Origin: Nocardia transvalensis NBRC 15921 | Lineage (GTDB): Bacteria; Actinomycetota; Actinomycetes; Mycobacteriales; Mycobacteriaceae | Assembly: GCF_000308875.1 (NCBI RefSeq) | Contig: NZ_BAGL01000007.1 | Coordinates: forward strand, 1-64,000 | Direction of reading: 5' to 3' | DNA length: 64,000 nt | Shown: positions 16,969 through 25,810 of the stretch, piece after piece | How positions within the stretch are numbered: position 1 is the stretch's first letter | How the letters are laid out: each line of letters starts with the position of its first letter | The notes under the pieces: model-generated | Told to the model about the DNA's origin: nothing | Seen by the model: the letters and a program-made list of their open reading frames with translations, nothing else | Database searches by the model: none | Program-made: the position numbers and the translations under genes

Positions 16969-18075
16969 TCAGCGGGGTTCGGCGAGGTGCGCACCCAAGG
17001 CCCGGAGGTGGTCCGTCGATCCGCCGAGGGCGAATTCGTTGTGCTTGGCGGCGGTGAAGTAGTTGTGTACGACGTGGTCTCGGTCGATGCCTACGCCGCC
17101 GTGGACGTGGACGACCGTGTGGGCGATGCGGTGGCCGGCGTCGGCGGCCCAGAACTTGGCGGTGTGGATCTCGGGGGTGGCCGGGAGGCCCTCCGCGAGC
17201 ATCCAGGCCGCCTGGGTGACCGCCAAGCGCAGACCCTGGAGATCGACGTAACTGTCGGCCATCCGCTGCGCCACGGCCTGGAAGCTGCCGATCTTGCGGC
17301 CGAACTGCTCACGCTCGCGGCCGTATTCGGCCACCAGCTCCAGCGCGCGCTCCAGCGTGCCCAACTGCTGGGCGGCCAGGCCCAGCCAGCCGCGCGACAG
17401 CAGCCAGTCCAGGATCTCGCCACCGGATTCGACCGTGCCGACCAGTTCGGCCGGGGTGCTGTCGAATTCGAGTTCGGCCTCGGGGCTGCGGTCCACGACC
17501 TGCTGCCCGGTCACCCGCACGCTCGCGTCCGAGGGATCCACCAGGAAGACGGCCGGCGCGCCGGAGACGGTGGCCGACACCAGGATTCGGGACGCCTGCT
17601 CGGCGAAGGGCACGACGATCTTGGCCCCGGTCAGCCGCCAGCCGGCGCCGTCCGCGGCGGCGGTCGTGGTCGGCCGCGCGGGCTCCCAGTTGCGTTCCTC
17701 GGCCAGCGCCGCGGTCAGGATCGTCTCGCCCGCACCGGCTTTCGCGGCCAGCTCGCGCTGCGCCTCGGAGCCGAACTCCGCCAGCGCGCCCGCGCCCAGG
17801 ACGACCGACCACAGATACGGCACGGCCGCGACGTACTTGCCCAGCTCCCGCAGCACCGCGGTCTGCTCCAGCACGGTCAGCCCGCTGCCGCCCACGGTCT
17901 CCGGCAGCGTCGCCGCCAGCACTCCGGTCTCACCCAGCGAACGCCACAGCGCGTCGTCGAAACGCACGTCCGCGGTGTCGAGTTCGCGCAGCCGGTCGGC
18001 GGTGACGAGCTTGCCGCACACCTCGCCGGTCAACCGGCCGAGATCCTGCTGGCCTTCGGTAGGCGTGAAATCCAT
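16969..18075 (-). CDS. fadE27: Acyl-CoA dehydrogenase subunit FadE27 (ChsE5-like)
   Basis: 368 aa acyl-CoA dehydrogenase fold: an N-terminal helical domain (MDFTPTEGQQDLGRL), a middle beta domain and a C-terminal helical bundle (EREQFGRKIGSFQAVAQRMAD). The C-terminal catalytic loop (VHVHGGVGIDRDH) differs from that of one-subunit enzymes. In M. tuberculosis FadE26-FadE27 forms an alpha2beta2 dehydrogenase acting on the steroid side chain, with one active site per heterodimer. It lies 22 bp after fadE26, so the two are an operon. A 7-bp GC hairpin overlaps its stop codon (16961-16978). Confidence 0.9.
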   Translation of the reverse strand: MDFTPTEGQQDLGRLTGEVCGKLVTADRLRELDTADVRFDDALWRSLGETGVLAATLPETVGGSGLTVLEQTAVLRELGKYVAAVPYLWSVVLGAGALAEFGSEAQRELAAKAGAGETILTAALAEERNWEPARPTTTAAADGAGWRLTGAKIVVPFAEQASRILVSATVSGAPAVFLVDPSDASVRVTGQQVVDRSPEAELEFDSTPAELVGTVESGGEILDWLLSRGWLGLAAQQLGTLERALELVAEYGREREQFGRKIGSFQAVAQRMADSYVDLQGLRLAVTQAAWMLAEGLPATPEIHTAKFWAADAGHRIAHTVVHVHGGVGIDRDHVVHNYFTAAKHNEFALGGSTDHLRALGAHLAEPR

Positions 18076-18097
18076 TGTGTGTACCTAGCTTTCGTTC

Positions 18098-19291
18098 TCA
18101 GCGCGCCGCGGCCGGCTGCTTCAGGGCGGTCATGGCGATGATGTCGCGCTGCACCTCGTTGGTGCCGCCGCCGAAGGTCAGGATCAGGCAGGCGCGGTGC
18201 ATGCGCTCGAGCCGCCCGCGCAGTACGGAGCCGGGGGAGTCCTGGCGCAGGTAGCCCTGCGGTCCGAGCACCTCCATGAGCAGCCGGTAGGCCTCGGTGG
18301 CCAGTTCGGTGCCGAGCACCTTGCAGGTGGAGGCGTCCCACGGCCGCGGCGCGGCGTCGCCGCCCGCATCCGCGCCCGAGGCGATCTCCCAGTTCAGCAA
18401 CTTGAGGAATTCGACCTTCGCGTGCACGCGCGCGAGGTTCAACTGCACCCATTCGCTGTCGGCGACCCGCGCGCCGTTGGAATCCTTGGTGTCGCGGGCC
18501 CACTCGGCGGTCTGGTTCAGCGCCAGTTGCAGCGGCGCGGCCGAGGTGAGCGCCACCCGCTCGTGGTTGAGCTGGTTGGTGACCAGCGACCAGCCGCCGT
18601 TCTCGGGGCCGACCATGGCCGAATGCGGCACCCGCACATCCTGGTAGTAGGTGGCGCTGGTGTCCGGTCCGGCCATTGTGTGCACCGGCGTCCAGGAGAA
18701 GCCCTCGGCCGTGGTCGGCAGGATGAACATCGAGATGCCCTTGTGCTTCTTGGCGCTCGGATCGGTGCGCGCGGCCAGCCACACGTAGTCGGCGTACTGG
18801 ATGAGGCTGGTCCACATCTTCTGGCCGTTGATGACCCAGTCGTCGCCGTCGCGCACCGCGCTGGTGCGCAGCGAGGCCAGGTCGGTCCCGGCGCCCGGTT
18901 CCGAGTAGCCGATGGAGAAGTGCAGCTCACCGGCGGCGATCTTGGGCAGGAAGAACTTCTTCTGCTCCTCGGTGCCGTAGTGCATGATCGTCGGCGCCAC
19001 CGAGTTGATGGTCAGGAACGGCACCGGGGCGCCCGCGACGGCGGCCTCGTCGGTGAAGATCAGCTGATCCATCGTGGAGCGGTCCTGCCCGCCGAACTCC
19101 TTCGGCCAGCCCAGCGCGAGCCAGCCGTCGCGGCCCATCTCCTGCACGACCTCGCGGTAGACGTTGCCGTGGCCGTATTCGCCCGTCGTCGCGGACAGGG
19201 CGGCCCGCCGTTCCGGGGTGATCAGCTTGGCGAAGTACTCGCGCAACTCGGCGCGTAGCTCTTCCTGCTGCGGGGTATACGCAATCCGCAT
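18098..19291 (-). CDS. fadE26: Acyl-CoA dehydrogenase subunit FadE26 (ChsE4-like)
   Basis: 397 aa, very similar to M. tuberculosis FadE26 (Rv3504, 400 aa). Markers: DGWLALGWPKEFGGQ, FSIGYSEPGAGTDLASLRT (FAD/substrate loop), INGQKMWTSLIQYADYVWLA and the C-terminal LTFGGGTNEVQRDIIA, which carries the ADP/FAD-binding GGTNE turn. It forms the first side-chain dehydrogenase with FadE27. The ATG at 19291 has GAGGTG a few bases upstream. It is divergent from fdxD across one KstR box, as in M. tuberculosis. Confidence 0.93.
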   Translation of the reverse strand: MRIAYTPQQEELRAELREYFAKLITPERRAALSATTGEYGHGNVYREVVQEMGRDGWLALGWPKEFGGQDRSTMDQLIFTDEAAVAGAPVPFLTINSVAPTIMHYGTEEQKKFFLPKIAAGELHFSIGYSEPGAGTDLASLRTSAVRDGDDWVINGQKMWTSLIQYADYVWLAARTDPSAKKHKGISMFILPTTAEGFSWTPVHTMAGPDTSATYYQDVRVPHSAMVGPENGGWSLVTNQLNHERVALTSAAPLQLALNQTAEWARDTKDSNGARVADSEWVQLNLARVHAKVEFLKLLNWEIASGADAGGDAAPRPWDASTCKVLGTELATEAYRLLMEVLGPQGYLRQDSPGSVLRGRLERMHRACLILTFGGGTNEVQRDIIAMTALKQPAAAR

Positions 19292-19367
19292 GGAGGGGCA
19301 CCTCATAACTTGTTCGATAGCCGGTCGGTATGGCGCCGGGCGGTTCTTCCGATCATTGCATATCGAC

Positions 19368-19381
19368 TGAAACATGTTCCA
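19368..19381. promoter_or_regulatory. KstR-like operator between fadE26 and fdxD
   Basis: TGAAACATGTTCCA matches TnnAACnnGTTnnA exactly. On the + strand TTGCAT (19356-19361) and CAGTAT (19380-19385), 18 bp apart, could form the fdxD promoter. Confidence 0.85.
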
Positions 19382-19467
19382 GTATGGAGCCTAGATCCGG
19401 TCGCTTCCGCCGCGGCGTCCGGGGACGGGTTGTAGGCTCGGCGAAATTCGCGGCAAAGGAGTTGGCA

Positions 19468-19656
19468 ATGAAGCTGAGTGTGGACTTCGACCAGTGCGAG
19501 GCGAACGGCATCTGCGTCGGAATCGCGCCCGACGTGTTCGATCTCGACGACGAGGACAATCTGCACCTGGCGGTGACCGACATTCCCGCCGATCGGCTGG
19601 CCGATGTCGAGACCGCCGTCGCGCAGTGCCCGAAGGCGGCGCTGAAACTTCAGTGA
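19468..19656 (+). CDS. fdxD: 3Fe-4S ferredoxin FdxD
   Basis: 62 aa. Cysteines C10, C16 and C54 (the last in QCPKAALKL) give the three-cysteine pattern of actinobacterial 3Fe-4S ferredoxins, with the conserved GIAPDVFDLDDED middle. It matches M. tuberculosis Rv3503c in size and position. Such ferredoxins pass electrons to P450s; CYP125 in this window is an obvious candidate partner, which is inference. The ATG at 19468 has AAAGGAGT upstream. Confidence 0.92.
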   Translation: MKLSVDFDQCEANGICVGIAPDVFDLDDEDNLHLAVTDIPADRLADVETAVAQCPKAALKLQ

Positions 19657-19664
19657 ACTGATGC

Positions 19665-19701
19665 TTGCCGTGAACTGGAACACGTTCTAGAGTTCGCGGC
19701 G
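19665..19701 (+). promoter_or_regulatory. KstR-boxed hsd4A promoter, leaderless
   Basis: -35 TTGCCG (19665-19670), a 17-bp spacer and -10 TAGAGT (19688-19693). The KstR box TGGAACACGTTCTA is at 19676-19689. The GTG at 19701 lies 8 nt past the -10. Confidence 0.82.
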
Positions 19702-20606
19702 TGGGTGTAAGTGAACTGAGTCTGTCCGGCCGAGTGGCGATTGTGACCGGAGCCGGTGCCGGACTGGGACGGGCCGAGGCGCTCGCCTTGGCGAGTGCCG
19801 GTGCCGCGGTGGTGGTCAACGACCTGGCGGAGAGCGACGCGGTGGCGGCGACCCTCGCCGATATCCGGGCGCTCGGCGCCAAGGCCGAATTCGTGGCGGG
19901 CAGCATTGCCGAGCGGGCGACCGCGGACGCGCTGATCCGCACCGCGGACGAGGCGTTCGGCAGCGTGGACATCGTGGTCAACAACGCCGGCATCACCCGC
20001 GATCGCATGCTGTTCAACATGTCCGACGAGGACTGGGACGCGGTGCTCGCGGTGCATCTGCGCGGACACTTCCTGCTGTCGCGCAACGCCGGCGCGTACT
20101 GGCGCGGCAAGTCCAAGGAAGCGGGCGAGCCGGTGTACGGCCGCCTGATCAATACTTCCTCCGAGGCCGGTCTGCTCGGCCCGGAGGGTCAGGCCAACTA
20201 CGCCGCCGCCAAGGCCGGCATCACCGCGCTGACCCTGTCGGCGAGCCGCGGCCTCGCGCGCTACGGCGTGCGGGCCAACGCGATCTGCCCCCGGGCGCGC
20301 ACGGCGATGACCGAGAAGGTGTTCTCCGACGCCCCCGAGGGTGAGGTGGACCCGCTGTCGCCCGATCATGTGGCCCGGCTGGTCGCCTACCTGGCCGCTC
20401 CGGCCGCCGAGGCGATCAGCGGACAGGTCTTCGTGGTCTACGGACCGATGGTGGCCCTGATGGCCGCTCCCGAGGTGGAGCAGCGTTTCGACGCCGACGG
20501 TGCGGAATGGACTTCGGACGCGCTGGCCGACACACTCGGAAACTACTTCTCCGAACGATCTTCCGGGCGTACGTTTTCGGCATCAGCGCTGCACGATCTC
20601 GGCTGA
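19701..20606 (+). CDS. hsd4A: Short-chain dehydrogenase Hsd4A
   Basis: 301 aa SDR. NAD-binding TGAGAGLGRAE (about 16-26), NNAG, and the catalytic set Ser in NTSSEAGLL with YAAAKAG (Tyr-xxx-Lys) are all present. It resembles M. tuberculosis Rv3502c, the 17-beta-hydroxysteroid/beta-hydroxyacyl-CoA dehydrogenase of sterol side-chain oxidation, and sits in the same place just before mce4. The GTG at 19701 sits at the expected transcription start of its KstR promoter. A hairpin follows the stop. Confidence 0.9.
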   Translation: MGVSELSLSGRVAIVTGAGAGLGRAEALALASAGAAVVVNDLAESDAVAATLADIRALGAKAEFVAGSIAERATADALIRTADEAFGSVDIVVNNAGITRDRMLFNMSDEDWDAVLAVHLRGHFLLSRNAGAYWRGKSKEAGEPVYGRLINTSSEAGLLGPEGQANYAAAKAGITALTLSASRGLARYGVRANAICPRARTAMTEKVFSDAPEGEVDPLSPDHVARLVAYLAAPAAEAISGQVFVVYGPMVALMAAPEVEQRFDADGAEWTSDALADTLGNYFSERSSGRTFSASALHDLG

Positions 20607-20610
20607 GCCG

Positions 20611-20637
20611 CCAACTGGTGGCAGCTGCCATCGTTGG
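20611..20637 (+). terminator. Possible hairpin after hsd4A
   Basis: CCAAC/GTTGG flank a perfect 12-bp palindrome (20619-20630), giving an interrupted stem right after the stop, with no T-tract. Confidence 0.4.
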
Positions 20638-20707
20638 TGGTTGATCAGTGGTCCGGCAGTTGGTAGACATGGACCTCGGATGGTGTGCCGCGCCTCACAA
20701 AGGATGC

Positions 20708-20736
20708 TTGTACGCCGTATGAACAAGTTCTAACTC
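20708..20736 (+). promoter_or_regulatory. KstR-boxed promoter of the mce4 operon
   Basis: -35 TTGTAC (20708-20713), a 17-bp spacer and -10 TAACTC (20731-20736). The KstR-like box ATGAACAAGTTCTA is at 20719-20732, in the same register as the fadD19 and hsd4A promoters. Confidence 0.78.
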
Positions 20737-20795
20737 TTGATGACGGTTCGAGAGAAAAGGGCAGTTCAAATCTGAAAATGCTGCCCTGAATTCAA

Positions 20796-20809
20796 GTGAA
20801 CATGTTCTA
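20796..20809 (+). promoter_or_regulatory. Second KstR-like operator upstream of yrbE4A
   Basis: GTGAACATGTTCTA matches the consensus but for the first base. TAATCT at 20808-20813 could be a -10, but no good -35 is visible. It lies 77 bp from the first box start and 77 bp before yrbE4A. Confidence 0.75.
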
Positions 20810-20886
20810 ATCTTCGGGACGGTTGGGCTGCGTGCCGGCTCCGTCATCGGCAGTTTGCGCAAGGCACGGCAAGGAGGAATCGCGGA

Positions 20887-21651
20887 ATGAACCAGGTTCT
20901 TGCCGTGCCGATGCAAGCGGTCGGCGGGTTCTTCGAACTCGTCGCCGCCGTCGCACGAGCCCTGGTCAAGCCCCCCTTTCAGCGTCGGGAGTTCGTCGAC
21001 CAGTCCTGGTTCGTCGCCCGCGTCTCGATCGTCCCGACCCTGCTGGTCGCCATCCCGTTCACGGTGCTGGTGAGCTTCACGCTCAACATTCTGCTGCGCG
21101 AGATCGGCGCGGCCGACCTGTCCGGCGCGGGCGCCGCGTTCGGCGCGGTCACCCAGGTCGGGCCGATCGTCACCGTGCTGATCGTGGCCGGTGCGGGCGC
21201 CACGGCGATCTGCGCGGACCTGGGCGCGCGCACCATCCGGGAGGAGATCGACGCCATGCGGGTGCTCGGCATCGATCCCGTCCATCGGTTGGTGGTGCCG
21301 CGCGTGCTGGCCTCGATGTTCGTCGCCGCGCTGCTCAACGGCCTGGTGTGCACGATCGGCATCGTCGGCGGCTTCCTGTTCTCGGTGTTCCTGCAAGGGG
21401 TGAACCCCGGCGCCTTCGTCAACGGGATCACGCTGCTGACGCACCTGCCCGAACTGGTCATCTCCGAGGTGAAGGCGACCATGTTCGGCCTGATCGCCGG
21501 ACTGGTGGCCTGCTACCTCGGGCTGAACGTCCGGGGCGGTCCCAAGAGCGTCGGTGACGCGGTCAACCAGACGGTGGTGTTCTCCTTCATGGCCCTGTTC
21601 GTGGTGAATGTCGTCGTCACCGCCGTCGGCATCAAGTTCACGGTGCGGTGA
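20887..21651 (+). CDS. yrbE4A: Mce4 ABC-type permease YrbE4A
   Basis: 254 aa MlaE/YrbE permease with five to six membrane helices and the family's central EEIDAMRVLGIDPV loop (about 118-131) that contacts the ATPase. With YrbE4B it forms the inner-membrane channel of the Mce4 cholesterol importer; the ATPase (MceG) is encoded elsewhere. AAGGAGGAA precedes the ATG. First gene of a ten-gene operon running to 31388; yrbE4B follows 4 bp after the stop. Confidence 0.95.
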   Translation: MNQVLAVPMQAVGGFFELVAAVARALVKPPFQRREFVDQSWFVARVSIVPTLLVAIPFTVLVSFTLNILLREIGAADLSGAGAAFGAVTQVGPIVTVLIVAGAGATAICADLGARTIREEIDAMRVLGIDPVHRLVVPRVLASMFVAALLNGLVCTIGIVGGFLFSVFLQGVNPGAFVNGITLLTHLPELVISEVKATMFGLIAGLVACYLGLNVRGGPKSVGDAVNQTVVFSFMALFVVNVVVTAVGIKFTVR

Positions 21652-21655
21652 CGGC

Positions 21656-22507
21656 ATGGCCTTTGTGATCCAATCTCGCTTCCCGCGTACTGTTCGACGG
21701 GTGCGGAGGTTGTCCGACTCGCTCGACAACATCGGGCGGCATGCACTCTTCTACGCGCAGTCGATGGCAGCGGTGCCCCGGGCACTGACGCACTACCGCA
21801 CGGAGACGATCCGGCTCATCGCCGAGATCAGCATGGGCACCGGTGCGCTGGCGGTGATCGGCGGCACGGTGGTGATCGTCGGATTCCTGACGCTGTTCGC
21901 CGGCGGCACCATCGCGGTCCAGGGCTACAGTTCGCTGGGCAATATCGGCGTCGAGGCGCTGACCGGATTCTTCGCGGCATTCATCAACGTTCGCATTGCG
22001 GCGCCGGTGATCTCGGGTATCGGTCTGGCGGCCACCATCGGCGCCGGCGCGACCGCGCAGCTGGGCGCGATGCGCGTCGCCGAGGAGATCGACGCCCTGG
22101 AATCCATGGCCATCCGGCCGGTGCCTTTCCTGGTCGGCACCCGGGTGCTGGCGGGAATGATCGCGATCGTGCCGCTGTACGCGCTGGCGGTCATCGCCTC
22201 GTTCGTGGCGAGCCGGTTCGCGACCGTGGTCATCTACGGGCAGTCGGCGGGCGTGTACGACCATTACTTCTCGACGTTCCTGATTCCCAGTGACATTCTC
22301 TGGTCGTTCGTGCAGGCGATCTTCATGGCCCTCGCGGTCATGCTGATCCACACCTATTACGGCTATCACGCTTCGGGCGGTCCGGTCGGCGTCGGAATCG
22401 CGGTCGGTAACGCGGTGCGCGCCTCACTGGTCGCGGTTGTGACGGTGACCCTGCTGGTCTCGCTGGCCATCTACGGCACCACCGGCAATTTCCATCTCTC
22501 CGGGTAG
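21656..22507 (+). CDS. yrbE4B: Mce4 ABC-type permease YrbE4B
   Basis: 283 aa partner permease of YrbE4A with the same MlaE architecture and the loop EEIDALESMAIRPV. An N-terminal cytoplasmic stretch of about 55 residues, including a basic FPRTVRRVRRL segment, precedes the first membrane helix. The ATG at 21656 is 4 bp after the yrbE4A stop. The Mce4 system imports cholesterol across the cell envelope in mycobacteria and Rhodococcus. Membrane localisation is clear from the hydrophobic pattern. Confidence 0.95.
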   Translation: MAFVIQSRFPRTVRRVRRLSDSLDNIGRHALFYAQSMAAVPRALTHYRTETIRLIAEISMGTGALAVIGGTVVIVGFLTLFAGGTIAVQGYSSLGNIGVEALTGFFAAFINVRIAAPVISGIGLAATIGAGATAQLGAMRVAEEIDALESMAIRPVPFLVGTRVLAGMIAIVPLYALAVIASFVASRFATVVIYGQSAGVYDHYFSTFLIPSDILWSFVQAIFMALAVMLIHTYYGYHASGGPVGVGIAVGNAVRASLVAVVTVTLLVSLAIYGTTGNFHLSG

Positions 22508-22512
22508 GCGGT

Positions 22513-23730
22513 ATGGCGGCAAACAAACTCGTCGAAAAAGACGGCGCCGGAAAGATATTCGGCGCCGGGTGGGGTGTGAAACTAGCCGGGCTGGCCTTCG
22601 TGCTGAGCATCGTGGCCGTCGTCGCGGTGGCGCTGACGATGTTCGCCGGCGGTTTCGACGACACCGAGGCGATCTACGTCGACGCACCCCGCGCGGGGCT
22701 CGTTCTCGATCCCGACGCGAAGGTCAAGATCCGGGGCGTGGAAATCGGGCGGGTCTCGACGATCACCTATACCGGCAGCAGCGCCCGGATGAAGCTGGAT
22801 GTCGATCCGGAACAGCTGAAGCTGGTACCCGCCAATGTGGGCGCGGATATCCGGTCCACCACGGTATTCGGCGCGAAGTACGTGAATTTCGAGGTGCCCG
22901 ATCAGCCCGCGAAGGACCACCTGCGGCCGGGCGCGACCCTGGCCGCACAGGCGGTGACGGTCGAGTTCAACACGCTGTTCCAGCATCTCACCGACGTGCT
23001 GGCCAAGGTCCAGCCGGAGAAGCTGAACGCCACCCTCACGGCGCTGGGTACCGCGCTGGAGGGTCGCGGCGACAAACTGGGGCAATTGCTGGCCGACAGC
23101 GATACGTTCCTGCGCGATATCAATCCGAGCCTCCCGGACCTGCAGCGCGATCTGCAATCCAGCACCGGCGTGACCAATCTGTACGCCGACACCGTGCCGG
23201 ATCTGTTGCGCACCACCGACAATGCGACGGTCACCGGCGGGACGATCGTCGACGAGGAGCACAATTTCGATTCGATGCTCGTGAATCTCATCGGCCTGGC
23301 CGATACCACCCGGCCCATCCTGACCGACAACGAGCAGTCGCTGGTCACGGCGCTGGATCTGTTGCGGCCCACCACCGATCTGCTCTACGAATACCGCTCG
23401 GGGCTGAATTGCGTGGTGGAGGGAATCGGCGGCGACGTCCCCCTCATGAACCACATCTTCGGCGGGAGCGGCGCGGGCGTGCTGCTGAACGCGGGATTCA
23501 TGCCCGGCGGCGAGCCGTACCAGTACCCGAAGGATCTGCCCAAGGTGAACGCCACCGGTGGCCCGCACTGCGAGAACATCAAGGACCGCAAGCCCGGAAG
23601 CCATTCCGACTATCTGGTCACCGATACCTCGGAGGGTGAGGTCTGGACCCCCGAGCTGAATTCACACATCAACGGCCCGAGGGTCTTTCAGCTGATGTTC
23701 GCCGGAATGCCGGGGGTGCCCAACCCGTGA
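22513..23730 (+). CDS. mce4A: Mce4A substrate-binding protein
   Basis: 405 aa. One N-terminal membrane anchor (about 23-46) is followed by the MCE/MlaD domain (about 50-125, VDAPRAGLVLDPDAKVKIRGVEIGRV), a long helical region and a C-terminal globular tail. Mce proteins form a hetero-hexameric needle or tunnel carrying lipid from the outer envelope to YrbE. It begins 5 bp after yrbE4B and overlaps mce4B by 4 bp. Confidence 0.95.
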   Translation: MAANKLVEKDGAGKIFGAGWGVKLAGLAFVLSIVAVVAVALTMFAGGFDDTEAIYVDAPRAGLVLDPDAKVKIRGVEIGRVSTITYTGSSARMKLDVDPEQLKLVPANVGADIRSTTVFGAKYVNFEVPDQPAKDHLRPGATLAAQAVTVEFNTLFQHLTDVLAKVQPEKLNATLTALGTALEGRGDKLGQLLADSDTFLRDINPSLPDLQRDLQSSTGVTNLYADTVPDLLRTTDNATVTGGTIVDEEHNFDSMLVNLIGLADTTRPILTDNEQSLVTALDLLRPTTDLLYEYRSGLNCVVEGIGGDVPLMNHIFGGSGAGVLLNAGFMPGGEPYQYPKDLPKVNATGGPHCENIKDRKPGSHSDYLVTDTSEGEVWTPELNSHINGPRVFQLMFAGMPGVPNP

Positions 23731-24758
23731 GGTTCAAACCACATGCCGCGACCGTGAAGCTGAGCATCTTCACGCTGGTGATGGTGCTCGTACTGGCCCT
23801 GCTCGGGGTGATCTTCAGCCAGATGCGCTTCTCCCGCGAGACGGGTTATCACGCGATATTCACCACCTCGTCGGGAATGCTGCCGGGATCGAAGGTGCGC
23901 ATCGCCGGTGTGCCCGTGGGTTCGGTGAAGCGGGTGTACGTCGGCAAGGACCACCTCGCGCACGTCGATTTCGATGTCGACAGCAAGTACCGGCTCTACA
24001 CCAGCACCCAGGCGGCGGTCCGCTACGAGAATCTCGTCGGCGACCGCTACCTGGAGCTGCTGGAAGGGCCGGGCACCACCGAGGCGCTGTCGAAGAACGA
24101 CACCATCGGCGCCGACAAGACCAAGCCCGCTCTCGACCTGGACCTGCTGCTCGGCGGTTTCAAACCGCTGCTGCGCGGCCTGGACCCGGGCCAGGTGAAC
24201 GACCTGACCGCGGCGCTGCTGCAGGTGTTCCAGGGGCAGGGCGGCGCGCTGGTCTCGCTGCTGAACAGCTCCGGCTCCTTCGCCAAGACCCTGGCGGACC
24301 GGGATGCCCTGATCGGCAGCGTGATCGAGAACCTGAAGACGGTCCTGGCCACCATCGACGATCGCGGCAAGGAATTCGACACCACGCTCACCGAGTTGCA
24401 GCGGCTGGTCAGCGGGCTCGCCGCGGACAAGGACCCGATCGGCGCGGCGCTGCCGCGGCTGGCGGGCGCGACGGGTGACCTCACCAACCTGCTGCAGGAG
24501 GCCCGCCCCGATCTGAAGCAGACCTTCGGGCAACTCGGCCAGCTGTCGCAGAACCTCGACGACAAGTCCGGCGACCTGCAGTCGATCTTCGATCAGCTGC
24601 CGGATACCTACAAGAAGCTCGTCCGGGTCGGGTCCTACGGTTCGTTCCTGAACATGTACGTCTGCGGCGTGACGATGCTCGCCGACGGTCCCGACGGTAA
24701 GCCGATGGAAGTGCACCTGCCGGGCAATCAGTCGACCGGAAGGTGTGCGAACGAGTGA
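23727..24758 (+). CDS. mce4B: Mce4B substrate-binding protein
   Basis: 343 aa with a single N-terminal anchor (about 12-30), then the MCE domain (GYHAIFTTSSGMLPGSKVRIAG about 41-62) and a helical stalk with regular leucines to about 290. The GTG start at 23727 overlaps the mce4A stop (GTGA), and the next gene overlaps its stop the same way. Part of the Mce4 sterol-import tunnel. Confidence 0.95.
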   Translation: MRFKPHAATVKLSIFTLVMVLVLALLGVIFSQMRFSRETGYHAIFTTSSGMLPGSKVRIAGVPVGSVKRVYVGKDHLAHVDFDVDSKYRLYTSTQAAVRYENLVGDRYLELLEGPGTTEALSKNDTIGADKTKPALDLDLLLGGFKPLLRGLDPGQVNDLTAALLQVFQGQGGALVSLLNSSGSFAKTLADRDALIGSVIENLKTVLATIDDRGKEFDTTLTELQRLVSGLAADKDPIGAALPRLAGATGDLTNLLQEARPDLKQTFGQLGQLSQNLDDKSGDLQSIFDQLPDTYKKLVRVGSYGSFLNMYVCGVTMLADGPDGKPMEVHLPGNQSTGRCANE

Positions 24759-25810
24759 ACGGAAACCGGTTACTGTCGATCGGCATCGTCGGCGTCGTCC
24801 TGGCCGCCACGATCTCGTTGTCCGCGTTGCAATTCGACCGACTACCCTTCATTCGCAGCGGCGCCGACTTCAGCGCCTTCTTCGCCGACGCCGGCGGCCT
24901 GCTACCCGGTGATCAGGTCCAGGTGGCCGGGGTGCGGTCCGGGAAGGTCGAGAAGGTCGAGCTGGACGGCGCGAAGGTGCGGGTGCGGTTCAGCCTCGAC
25001 GAGTCGATCGTGCTGGGGCGCAAGACGACCGCGGCCATCAAGACCAATACCGTGCTGGGCCGCAAATCGCTCGAGGTCGACCCGCAGGGCGACGGGGCGA
25101 TTCGCGGCGACGATCCGATTCCGTTGGAGCGCACCCGATCTCCGTATTCGCTCAACGACGCGCTGGGCGATCTCACCAAGACCGTGCAGGGCCTGGACCT
25201 CGATCAGGTCAACACCACCCTGGACACGCTGTCGCAGACCTTCGCCGACACCCCCGCGCCGCTGCGGGCGGCCCTGGACGGCGTCAGCGCCCTGTCGCGC
25301 AGCCTGAACGCCCGCGACCAGGCGCTCACCGATCTGCTCGCGCACGCCCAGAACGTCACCAAGGTCCTGGCCGACCGCGCCGACCAGATCAACGCGCTGC
25401 TGCTCGACGGCAACGACCTGCTCGGCGAGTTGGACGCCCGCCGCTCGGCGCTCAGCCAGCTGATCGTGTACGTCAACGGCCTGGCCCAGCAGCTCACCGG
25501 ATTCGTCGGCGACAACGAGGCGCAGCTGAAACCCGCTCTGGACAAACTGAATTCGGTGCTGGGGCTGTTGCAGCGCAACAAGGACAACCTGGGCCAGGCG
25601 CTCGATCAGCTCGGCCCGTACGCGGCGGCGCTCGGCGAGCAGGTCGGCAGCGGCCCGTACTTCCAGTCGTACCTGGCCAACCTCACCAGCCCGACGATGC
25701 GACCGCTGATCGACGCGCTGGTGTGGCCGCAACGCCTCCCGCAGTCGTTCCAGGAGTATCTCAACGCTCCGCCGTCCACCAGCCCCGCTGAACAGGACCC
25801 ACCGAGATGA
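24755..25810 (+). CDS. mce4C: Mce4C substrate-binding protein
   Basis: 351 aa. Membrane anchor at about 5-25, MCE domain (DAGGLLPGDQVQVAGVRSGKV), then long helices and a polar Pro/Ser tail. The GTG at 24755 overlaps mce4B by 4 bp; an ATG-like codon four residues upstream is in frame but would lengthen the overlap. The ATG of mce4D overlaps the stop. Mce4 tunnel subunit. Confidence 0.94.
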   Translation: MNGNRLLSIGIVGVVLAATISLSALQFDRLPFIRSGADFSAFFADAGGLLPGDQVQVAGVRSGKVEKVELDGAKVRVRFSLDESIVLGRKTTAAIKTNTVLGRKSLEVDPQGDGAIRGDDPIPLERTRSPYSLNDALGDLTKTVQGLDLDQVNTTLDTLSQTFADTPAPLRAALDGVSALSRSLNARDQALTDLLAHAQNVTKVLADRADQINALLLDGNDLLGELDARRSALSQLIVYVNGLAQQLTGFVGDNEAQLKPALDKLNSVLGLLQRNKDNLGQALDQLGPYAAALGEQVGSGPYFQSYLANLTSPTMRPLIDALVWPQRLPQSFQEYLNAPPSTSPAEQDPPR

